Positions 34,652 through 46,600 of a stretch of DNA of 64,000 nucleotides are shown piece after piece. The stretch spans positions 6,014,678 to 6,078,677 of the forward strand of contig NC_065419.1 in the NCBI RefSeq assembly GCF_024362695.1, given 5' to 3'. The stretch is from Pectinophora gossypiella. Lineage: Eukaryota > Arthropoda > Insecta > Lepidoptera > Gelechiidae. How positions within the stretch are numbered: position 1 is the first letter of the stretch; every line of letters begins with the position of its first letter. A model generated the notes under the pieces. That model ran no database searches. It saw only the letters and a program-made list of their open reading frames with translations, and had not been told where the DNA came from. The position numbers were made by a program, and so were the translations under genes.

Positions 34652-37600
34652 CTGGAGGAACACGAAAATTATGTAAATACTAGCCATTTGTATATTTAAA
34701 CCGTAAGCCGTTAACGAGTAAAGCATTGTATGTCTCGCTCACACGCACACGATAAGAACGAGATATACTATCGTAATTAAAATACCGGGTTTTTTCCGCG
34801 TCAATCAGGGATATGAAAACGTAAAATGTGATGACAAAACGCGAGGATACAGTGAGTGCGGTTTGTCGTAGTGAGTTTGGTGCGCGTTCAGATGGTTCCG
34901 AACATTCCGACATATAAGAGATAAACAGATATGTTTGCCCTTAGAAAATTTTGGATGAAACCTACTCCATTCCAATTTCATCAGTTGTCCCATGATCATG
35001 GCACTTGAAACAGTGTTGAAATATCGAGAGTCTCATATCCCTGATTAACGCGGTAAGAACCCGGTATTGGCCCCGATTCCTGCAGACACCGCCTAATTTT
35101 ATTTAAAGTTATATCCGTCATTTTCATATCCGTCGAAAAGGAAAGGGACGGATGATTCACAGCTCTTAATTTTAGGAAGAATGAGTGAATGAATGAATAA
35201 CCCGGGCGAATCAAAAGGTACGTCGCTGGTATGCAATCCGTTTGACGTGCTGTCTACTTAACTGTGTCGGGTTATTGACGGATGTAAAATTTTTAGACGG
35301 TTGGTTTAGATTTGTGCTTAAAATTGACGTGTGTTCCATAAATTTTATGCTTGTCGATTACCCGTCCCTTTCCTTTTCGGCGGATAAGAAAATGACAGAT
35401 ATAACTTAAAATAAAATTAGATGGTATTTACAGGAATTAGCACCATTATTTGTTTTAATTATGACATTTTTATATAGTTGAATGTTTTTTGTCACTACTC
35501 TTTCCTTACTTTGACAGGCACGATTATAAAAAAAAAACACTTCTCTCTGAACGCCACATTTACAGACTGCAGTTTGAAACTACAATATAAGAATCAAGAA
35601 CAAAAACATGTAGCAATTACCTTCGAGTCGTAGGTCCACTCCTGGTTGCCGCGCAGCCCGTGGCAGCGTATCAGCTTGATGGGCCCGCGCGGGTGTGACG
35701 CGTCCAGACAGTTGTCATCCGACATCACCTGTTTGCGCTTCGTGTACGCAAACACCTGTAACAGAACACACTTTATAATGCATCTCGCATCAAATTTATC
35801 CTTTACGCGACACCTTTTATAACTACGCGTCCAATAGTCCAATCATTTGGTAGTTTTCAAAGAAAAAAAGTCTGATTCGGACGGGACTTGAACCCGCAGC
35901 TCTTGTCAAGCCGGGACAAGCGTGTTAACCATCACCATCGAGTCAGAAAAGACCGAGGAAGTCCCGTCCGAGTCAAACTTCTTTTCGATTTAATTTTCTC
36001 TTTGCGAGTTTCCCTAAGCACGGGTAAGTGTTATAAAAAAACAAAAATCATTTGGTAGTTTTACCTAGAAAGTTCACAAGGACTTTTGATTTTATATCAT
36101 CGTGCCGCCATATTGGTATTGGCCGCCATTGTGAATACTTTCCAAGTAACCCATCTGATGACAACCAAATGACTCCAGTACAAGGTAAACATAGTTACTA
36201 ATCTTGCAACCTGACATATTTTCGGCGTAGCTTTTCATTGGTACGGCTAAATAAAATAAAAGCCAATCCCGTTCAAAACAAAAAAAGTCACGTTAGAAAT
36301 AAAACCCAATAAGCGATATATAAATTAGATAAATCAAGTCTTGTTACAAAGCAAATTAAAATAATCCTTGACTTTATTTTGGCGCATCATGCGCAGGTTC
36401 ATACATACACGTACAACTACGTACAAACTAAAACCAATTACATAACATTGTTTGAATTGTATGGTAACTAGCGCTTGTACGCCAGCTTTCTACATCGATC
36501 GAATATGCTTACTGCTTTTCTGCAGGCTACATATAATTCAGTAGGGTAGTTGACTGTTTTTTTAACACCTTTTCATCAATCTACTCACGTGAACATGCTA
36601 AAGCCTCTGTTGGCCTAAAATCCGATTATCTATATGTCATCTAGCCTGAGATATCAACAGTAGAAGTCAGTGATGCGGAATGCTTCATCCCGTTCTAGGA
36701 AATCGGAATTTGTACGTGGCACTAGGAACATGTGCCCCACATACAGACACCCGCCCATCTCTTTCTCACTCCTCGATTTCGGCTATCTATAACTATTTCG
36801 TTAAACCAGACCTGTTAAATCTTCAGGTTAGGTAAGCGGGCCTTGATATTTAATTTTTCAACGAATTTCGACTCTGTTTACACAATTGACAATTGATTTA
36901 TATCTATTTTGGAACTATAATGGAAAACATATAGTTCTTTTTTTATTCTTGTCAACATAATATGTATAAGCTTTGTTATTAATAAGTATAAGCTTTCCCT
37001 CTACCTACTTCCTGCAGTAGCAAAAAATCATACCCACTCAAGTTACGAGGGGAGGTCAAAAAGTTCGCGGAATGAGGGGGAAGGGGGTCGAAATTAAACA
37101 CGAAACTATTTTTCCTTTTCAATATATTCTCCCTTAACCTTAACACATTTTCCGGATCTATCAAATAATTTGTTTATTCCATCATAAAAAAAGATTTCTC
37201 TTTGCTGTCAAAATAGGCCGAAATTGCAGACTTGACTTCTTCATCATCGCCAAATTTTCGTCCACGCAGTTCCTTTTTCATTTTTGGTAACAAATAATAA
37301 TCGCTGGGGGCCAAGTCTGGACTGTAAGGCGGGTGGTTTAATTTTTCGAACCCGCATCGGTGAATGGCAGCCGTCGCAACATGGCACGTGTGGACGGGTG
37401 CGTTGTCGTGCAAAAGGAGCACACCTCTTGACAGCTTTCCTCTTCTTTTTTCCTTGATAGCCTCTTTCAATCTATCCAGTAAAGAAGCGTAGTAATGTCC
37501 CGTTATAGTCACACCACGATCTTTATAATCAATCAGCAAAATACCTTCTGTATCCCAAAAAATAGTGGCCATGATCTTTCCGGCCGATTGTGACACCTTA

Positions 37601-40600
37601 AACTTCTTTGGAGGAGGTGTGCCTTTTTTATGCCACTGCATCGACTCTTGCTTCGACTCAGGTTCATAGTGGTGAACCCAGGTTTCATCTCCAGTAACAA
37701 TCCGGGCCATAACTTCTTCCTTATTCTCTCCACAGAGCTCTAAAAACTGGCGAGAACACTCGACACGCTCGCTTTTTTGAAGTGGCGTGAGCATTCTTGG
37801 AACCCATCTTGCGCTGACCTTAGTCATCCCAAGATGTTGATGTAGGATATTTAAAATACTTGTTTCGGATACACCGACCATTGCTGCAAGCTGCTTCTTC
37901 TTCAAGCGGGTATCTTCTAATACAAGTTTCTCTACTTTTTCGATGATTTCCGGTGTGGTGGCCTCAATGGGCCGTCCGGAGCGGGGGTCATCTTCAATCG
38001 ACTCTCTTCCTTGCTTGAAAAGACTATGCCACTTTTAAACCATGGTTTTACCAGGGGCAGAGTCCGCGTAAACTGCTAACAGCTCTTGAAAAATCGTCTG
38101 AGCGGATTTTCCTTGCTTGGTGAGGAACTTAATGACGGCGCGGTGTTCAATTTTCTCCATATTCGCTGAGTTCTTCCCGATTCACTTGTTTGCTGGTCGA
38201 TAGTTCAAACGTTAATGACCCGATTTGCTTTAAACTTGGTACATATACTGTTAATGAGGTGTGCAACTAGCGGCTACCTGTACGAGCAAACCAACCCCCT
38301 CCAACCCCTCCATTCCGCGAACTTTTTGACCTCCCCTCGTATAAAAGATAATTCATAATCGTTCGTTACCGTCGATCAGGAAGCACCATGCGAGCTATTA
38401 AATATAGCTTGGATAGAATATCAACAGGACAGAGATATAGTATACAGCTTAGTGCAAAAGAGACATAACAACAGCTGCCATACCAACCACGCTATATTTA
38501 ATGAGTTATATATCGTCCCTTAGCTTACAACACCGCTTAAGTCATTTTTACCAACTTTACAGGAGACGAAAAAAAATGTCTTATTTAAAATATTTGTAGA
38601 TTTTTTTATTGCTACTTAATACATACTCTAGTTAGCGGTTAATAAATAATTATTTATAAGTACTTATTTTGACGATTTACTTTATTTTAACCTTTATTTT
38701 CTTCTTCATCCAATGAAATGTAAAAACCGCCAATTTTCGACTTGAGCGGTGTTGTAAGCTAAGGGACGATATACAACAGCAATGAACCCTGGAGATACAG
38801 CAGATTTACACAATTTCCACTCCTAATAATAAGGCGTTAAGGTGTAAAGAAAAGTCATATGCTTTTTGTGACATTAGTAGTAACATTTGTTTATGTCCAA
38901 ACCTGATGCATTATTCGATTTTTTTTATGTTTTTTTATTTTAGTCTGTAAAAAAATATAAGACATGGTTATTTGCTACACCAATACAGAAGAGCTCTGCC
39001 TTGTATATTGCCTTCTCATTCGCTCCATAATCTTACAATAGCATGAACAGAAGGACGTTCGTCTATACCCGTTATAATGTAGCATGATTACAATGACAGG
39101 AAACAAAGATATAGTAGATCGCTTAGTGCGAAAGAGACAAGAGATGTATCTCTTGCACTAACGGTGTACGAGAGATATGTCACACTCTAGTCACACTACG
39201 TTTTGGGGTATAACTTTCTGTCATAATGATCGGTTGAAACTGACAACTCCCGTCAACTTATTGAAATTTTAGCCAATCATAGGAAAGGAATTCGACAGAA
39301 TTCCATCGGCATTCCATATGAATTCTATCGAATTCCTTTCCTATGATTGGCTAAAGTATACAGACATATATGTGAAGAAATAAAAATATGCCAAGAAAGA
39401 CAGATATGTCAAGAAAATATACAGACCGAGGGATTTGACCAATAGCCGTACGACATTTATCCACGTAGATTGTATTTGCTGCGTTTATTGGTTGAAACTC
39501 GCGATTCACGCTTTTGAAGTATAAAGGTTATATTACCTGGTTCCCGCCCATTCCGTGACAGTAGCCCATGCCGAGCGCCTGTCCCGACTTGCCTCCGAGA
39601 GTATCCAGACAATTTGAAGTCTCCGCGTTACGTATCTGAAACATCAACGACGAAATGATATAGTCCCGCCCATCGACAAACGACATAGACAATAAAAAAT
39701 AGAAGAAAATAAGTAATGGCTGTTTCTGACTTTAGTCTTTGCCTCAGGCACTTCATAAATAATCTGTTCTTCTTTCGTGTGGGTTGTGAATTATTGAGTC
39801 TCATGTAACGATTTTTTTACTTATTCCTCCAGTAAGTAGTAGCCGAGACCAATGGGATAACGTGCTGTTCGGCAAGCATGGAATTATCTTATTTTCATCT
39901 TGCAATATCCTATCCAACCTAAGGGGTAGAGTCATAAACCACAAATCATAGTGACATTTTGTTAGACATATCGAAACAAGGACCTCCGGATCGCAAATCC
40001 AAAGCTCTAACCGCTCGACCACGACGAATCGAATATTCAGTTTATAATATGTCAAGCATTCAATGGTGATTTAATAAACGGACTCACCTCTCCAAGGTAG
40101 TAGTAATCCAAAGGCATCTGGCTCTCAGGGTAGATGTTCTCGAGGTACCAGCGGAAGGACTTGCACTTGAGGCGCTCCCGTAGCTCCCTGCGCTCGCTCA
40201 CGTCACCCACCGGCACTTGCAATGCCCCTGAACCCGACACCATAATGTCAAAACATGTTACATTCAGAAAAATCGTTGCCAAGTTTATAGAGAATGTTTT
40301 GGGAGTGAAAAGAGCGCCAAAATCAAATTTGTTTCAAGTGAAGTTAGGCACGAATCGTTAGATACGCAAACATTTAACCAGTCTACGTATACGTTTCGAT
40401 TTACTGTAACCTATCATGCGAATTGACAGTTGGCCAGAGAACTTTGGCTTTAAAGAGACTGGGAAATCAAAGTGCGAATATTAAGTGAATATAATTATCA
40501 TCGCTTTAATCTGTATTTTTGGATGTTTAGACCGCTTTTGCTGCAGTTAAAGACATTTAAAAAAATATAATGACCAATATTATTTGTCTTTTGACAAATG

Positions 40601-43600
40601 TTACACAAACCAACAGTTATACAATGTTACTTAACAAGCACAAAACACCAAATGTGATGTAATGAACAAATGAATGAAAATGCGGTCTCAAAGTTAGTAA
40701 AATATGAATACTTGGTTAAATATATTAGTAATTCTACAAACATTATAATGAATCAATACACATGCAAAGTATATATATGCACTTACGATTGCCGTATGTA
40801 TGTTAATACAATTAATTATCAATGTATAAACCAATACAATGCGATATTGCTTTTAATATGACTTGGGAACAACTGTTACAAGAATTATTGTTAATGACAT
40901 ACAAGAATGTAGAAAAACAAATTTACCTGTTTCCTGATGACGTCGTTGGAATAATGCGCCACATTTTTCGTCAACAAAGATCTCGTGAAAAAAAAATACT
41001 TACATTCCAAACCCTTCTTCTTCAACTTCAAACCCTTTTAGTGTCTGCATTCTAGTACAAAATCTCACCACGAGGACGATGATTACTACTCAACTAAGAT
41101 TCCATAAAGCTACATGTTATTATTGAGTTTGTAGATGAATGTTTCAATTTTGGAAACACGTGATGTCTCAAAATCCAAACATGGTGGAATGGTGTTGCCA
41201 TTTTTGAATTATAAAAAACAAAACAGTAGCTATTCGAAATAACCTTCAGATCTCTTGACGGTCTTGACGCTGCGAGCCTCAGGAACGGATAGACAGTCAT
41301 CTAAAAGTAGAGCTAAAACTCAACGCACACAGAGGTGGTACTGGGAGCGCTTAGGCGACAGGAATTCTCGTAGAATTTGGGTAAACTTTTTCACCCAGGA
41401 ATCTGGAGGTTTTATATGAGCATCTCGCTACGCAATTCCATCAATCAAAAAACCTTTCCGCAGCGCTCCCAACACCGCCTCTATGTATTGAGCTTAAGAG
41501 CGTATCAGACCTGGATTGATGTTGTAGTAGAAATGCTTCCAGTCATCAAGCCATACTTCTGCAAGACGCGCGTTGTTGTGGTTGACGACGCGGCCAGTGC
41601 CTCCAGGGAACGAGTAGGGCGTCGTCTTGCGGAATACGTGGCCCACGTGCGAGCACGGAGCGATCTCCAACGTGCCGCCGCACATCCACACCTGATGCCC
41701 CGTTAGTCACAACCCAGTCTGTTACTACGTAGCTCTATGGTTTTAGAACTGGTTCGAAATTTAAATTTTGAATTTATTTGGAATTGGATAAGATTTTGAA
41801 TAGTCATAGAGCCAATTATGTTATATGCCTATAACGCCAATTTATTATAAGATCTTTTAGAAAATGTTTCATTATGAAAGGGTTTATGTGAGCTGCGTAG
41901 TAACTAGACTCAGATTCCAGTAGTTTAATTAGCATACATTATTTTTTTACTGTATTAATATAGTTTTAGTTGTATAAAATATATAAATATTCTTCTTTTA
42001 TAAATTATGGCTTGGCAGAAAAAAGTAGAAATTGATATTTTTCTTCAGTCTTTTCACTGGCTAGATTAGAGGTTCTTAAACGACATGAATGGTGCAATGT
42101 GGCCGGATGAAATTACATAATTTATACAGTCTTCTACCAAACACAATATGGTGAACATTGCTGATAAATTGATAAAGTTAGCCATTGAGTTAGACAAGTT
42201 AGTTTCATCACCAGTTAGTTATCTGGTTATAAATGGTGCCTATTTTCGCGCACACAAACACCTAATTTAATTTGACAGCTCTTAAATTAGTACCGTCCTT
42301 CAACTTACAATAGACACAAGAAAGAGATAGAGCTAGTTGTAGTAGTCCTGTCAAATTAAGTTGGTTGCCCGAATCGGCATCATTATAGACAGATTCTGAC
42401 AAACAAAACTAAGTAGTAATGTATTTTTTACTTGATATGTGGATTAAATTATGTATAGAATCATGTTGCTATATATATTGTGTCGCATTATTTTGATCAG
42501 AATAATGATGGTTGGATGTATACCGAACAACAAAGATAAAAGATGCATATATCTGTTATTCATGAAATTAGAACGTTTTAAAGGCAAATTTGTACAGCGC
42601 CATCCAATTTTCGGGGAACGTAGCCTGGAAACGCCTTTGGTTTTGGTTTCATACAAGACCATTAACCCGACCCCAGGGGGACAGAGTCAACTTCTCTGTC
42701 CTCTTATTTCAGTAGGCCGGAGTGAGATGGGGGCTGAGTTCGGATAGAGACCCAGACCTACGGGGTATAACGTAGAACCCTTGACCAAGGATACGGGTGA
42801 AGACCTCAGTGGTTGCAGAGGCGGAGATGGGAACCATCGGTACGGCAATGCACAACAGAAAAGGCGAGTCACACTGACTGTAACCTGGAACCTGACAGAG
42901 GGCAGCAGTAACTGTCAGTACTATTCAGAGACGAAGGACTGGAGTCCTAGTACGGCTTTGAAATAGACTGCTACGGACGCCATTCCACTCGCATCAGACA
43001 GAGTACTGCGGGGCGGCAGACAAGCCGGAAACCACTGCCCTATTTTCCTCTAAAAAAATAGCATGGAGAATGCTACACCGAAAAGAGCGTGGCTCTTAAA
43101 TTAGTGATGATGAGCCTGGAAAGTCCCTCATTAAGTTGCGTGTCTTCCGGAATCGGTACCGCTGTAATTTATTTATTTATTTATTTATTTATTGTTATGT
43201 AATGTTACCGACAAACATGATATGGGGCCAATTGAATAAATAAAATTATTTATGACGCATTAATTTGTAACAGGTTTTTATGACTATTTATAATTTACAG
43301 CTGAATAAACGTGGACAATTTAAGTTTTATTTCTTCGATGAGTCCCGAGTAATAATTTGTAAGTAAATAAAAGAAAATAAATACATATAAATAATATTCC
43401 TAAAGTTAATTCGTTAGTCAACAATGGTAAAATTATTTGCGTTCCTTGGAAGTCGAAAATGTGGTGTTTTGTATGTTTATTGATAGACTGTATGTGGCTT
43501 GAAGTTTTTTTTTGCGTTTATCCATAATCTCATCTTGTTTGAGGTTTACGCGGTTTTATCATAATTAAAACACTTACGGAATTCTTAGCACGTTAAAATC

Positions 43601-46600
43601 GGGGATATGATATGATATCATATCCCTGAACCCGGAATTATGTGTTAATTATGATCTCACCTAATGGTATACCAAACGTCGAAATTCGGCAACGCACTCA
43701 AATTCAAATTCAAAAATATCTTTATTCAGTAGGTAACATAGTTACACTTTGAATCGTCAATTTTTACATAACGAACGTCTCATCCGCCTAAAACTACTGC
43801 AGCTTCTCACAACCTGTATAGCCGGGGAAAAGAAGCTGCAAGAAAAACCTCGGCAGTAATTTTGAATTGTCTTTGTTTTATTTTTAAATATGTTAAAAAA
43901 AAATACAAATTCATATTACTACTAAAAAATAAAAAAATATATATAAAAAATATATTTCAGCAATATTACATTTGACATTTATTGACATTGCGCACTTACT
44001 TTTTTTTTACGCGCAAATGTCAAATATCAGCAAAATTGCTTCAATGTGGCTTTTACGTTCACTCCCGATCCAGCATTGATAGACGCATAAGAATATGCAA
44101 CAGGTCCCAACCATCGGATTGAAAGGTATTTGCTTGAAATTCCACTTTTGGATAATCTAGGACTTTTATTATAAAGTGGGTAAGGTTCAAAACTGTTGAA
44201 GCGTGGAGTCTACTGATATGGTAGGCTAGAAACTGCGATAAAATATTACATGTTTGAGTATTTCATAAAATTGTATTTGATAGAAGTTGATGCTTGTCTC
44301 GAACGATTAGTATACCAGACCAATTACACTGTACGTGATTGAATTTAAGAAATTGTGTATTCGCGGATTCCCGTATGCCGATATATTTGACAAAACACTT
44401 GACAGGCCAGAATGTACCTTATAGTTGATCACAAACATATAGTTGATCTTTACACAGCCGTCTAGAATAAAAACCGAGCGATAACCTGCGAGTAGAGTAA
44501 TCTACTACTTAGAAGATCAGCTTCATGTGAAAACCTTGGAAGTGAATAAACCTTCCGTTCTCAAACTCAAGCTAAAAATATCTTTATTCTGTTGGTAACA
44601 CAGTTAGTTACACTTTGAATCGTAAATTTTTACATAAATATATATTTTGCTGAAGATCTCATCCGCTTAAATCTACTGCAGCTTCTCACAACATGTATAA
44701 TCGAGGAAAAATAGCTGCAAGAAAAACCTCGGCACAGGGCGTCAGAAATTCTTAAATATAAAATAAAAAACCTAACATCAGTGTTTCACTAACAACAGGC
44801 TGATCACCTGATTGTCCGAAAGTAAGATGATTCGTGCTTCGGAGAGCACATTAAGCCGTTGGTCCCGGTTACTACTTACTGATGCAAGTTAGTAGTAGTT
44901 TCATGAGCCATGTCATGCCTTTGGCGGTTTGTCAATAGTAACCCTGATACCAGGGTTGATGGGGTTGGTAATCCACCTCACAACCCACACGATGGAAGAA
45001 GTGTTTCATTCGTAATTACCGAACCCTAAAATGTAACAACGAATCCTATTTAAGCATATTTTACATAGTTATTTGAATACGACCAAAACTTTAATCTCTG
45101 AAACAATATTTAACTGCGAAAATCAAATTCTATTTCTGTCTCCAAGGCTAAGTCCACACAAAACACCACTTTCTCGTCACGTTACGTTGTGTATACAGCT
45201 TATAACAACAGGTTGTAAGTAAATAAGATACTAAAAATACAAAGGATTGCGAATAAATAAATTGTCAATTTGATATATAAGTTTCGCGGAAATTACGTAC
45301 GCGCTTACGTAAATAGTTACGTACGCGTTATTCTATTAAGCCATGATAACAAAGGCCGGGATATGCGGCGAACGTTAAACAAACACCACTATTATATCTA
45401 TGTAGTCAACTTTCGATTTTGCTATCTTGACGGCATGAATATAGGCACGCCTCGCTTATAAGGAGAATTGGTGTGCATATTCACGTTATATCACGCTATA
45501 TGAGTCTGCTCATTTATTGACTTCTGCTAAAGCCATCTCTTATATTTATTCTATATTATAACAATTTATAGAATTTCACAATTTGTTAAAATACATGTTG
45601 ACGTTTGCCACAGATCCCGACCTAAGAAGTGTTGCTGTGGTTAATATCAACGTACACAATAATTCTTCAACAATACCGTAGTAACACTATTCATTGCTTC
45701 TGCATTGAGAAGAAGCATAAATCATAAAGAGCAAATCATTGTACAGAACAGCAACAGAATACAAAAGCCTACAACAACAAGTAATAAGAAAACCATTAAA
45801 AAGTAATAGAAAAGGAACAAAATACAAAACAGAAAGATAAGATAAAAAAAAATGAAATGAAGCTAAATAATGTATGGAATGATGGGCATGCATGGTACAG
45901 ATGAATGCAGCGGCAATGGCGGTTATTTTGGAAGCTGTCTCTTCAAAATGTTAATGACATATCCACAAATTACTTGGCGATTTAATTTGTTAGTCGATTC
46001 CCAAGCCACAACAAAACTTGTTCTGTGCACTTACTGCTAACATTTTGCCACAAACGATCGTCATTTAAAAACTACGATTATTGGTCATCGATCATTAATT
46101 ACTATACCTGACGGACGCCGCCTCTTCTTAGATAAAGACTTTCAAATGCACATTTACGTATATGTTTATTTTTATTTTATTTGTAATTTTCAAGTAAACG
46201 AAATATCAAATTAAAATTAAATACTAGAATATCTAATCCGAGACGGCGTTTAGGAGTTTAACGAACGAGGACATTACCTTACAGTCCCTTCAAAAATCAT
46301 AACCAATATTTTTTGCTTTTTAAATGGCAACACAAGCAAAATGTCAGCAGCTCGCACGGTTCGAACCTGGGTTCATGGCGTAATAGAACTCGCCCCACTC
46401 GTCCATCCAGACTTCGGCGACGCGCGCGGCGTTGTGCAACACGATGTTCTGCACGCCGCCGGGGAAGGAGTACGGGGACTTGTCCCGGAACACGTGGCCC
46501 ACGTGCGAGCATGGCACGATCTCCAGCCGCCCGCCGCACTGCCAGACCTTCGCCCCCACTCAAACGTTACACAAGCAAACAATAATACTACGTCATCATC

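Larger units (their letters stand above)
34652..35620 (-). other. GalNAc-T last intron
   Basis: Contains a degraded copy of the hairpin family at about 34775-35067. Also contains related CGTCCCTTTCCTTTTCGGCG-type words near 35130 and 35365 in opposite orientation, perhaps ends of another inverted-repeat element. Confidence 0.5.
35756..39536 (-). other. GalNAc-T intron with mariner and MITEs
   Basis: Holds a tRNA-like hairpin (35863-35985), a mariner (37046-38339), a TA-flanked MITE (38511-38771) and a small hairpin (39269-39355). 36000-37040 has only a short SINE C tail fragment at about 36795-36840. Confidence 0.7.
41692..46366 (-). other. GalNAc-T intron between the two alternative exons (4.7 kb)
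   Basis: Contains a dispersed repeat (42640-43110), two LINE-tail copies (43684 and 44562), a hairpin-family remnant (43549-43650) and a SINE fragment (44797-45003). 41692-42640 and 45010-46360 show nothing recognisable. The spacing is far too large for steric exclusion between splice sites. Confidence 0.7.

Noticed and set aside
35871..35947. Functional tRNA gene
   Set aside because: Position 33 is not U, the acceptor stem has a mismatch, and it sits inside an inverted repeat.
46367..46547. Exon A as a pseudo-exon
   Set aside because: Frame fully open, same length and phases as exon B, and all catalytic residues kept; decay would not keep these.
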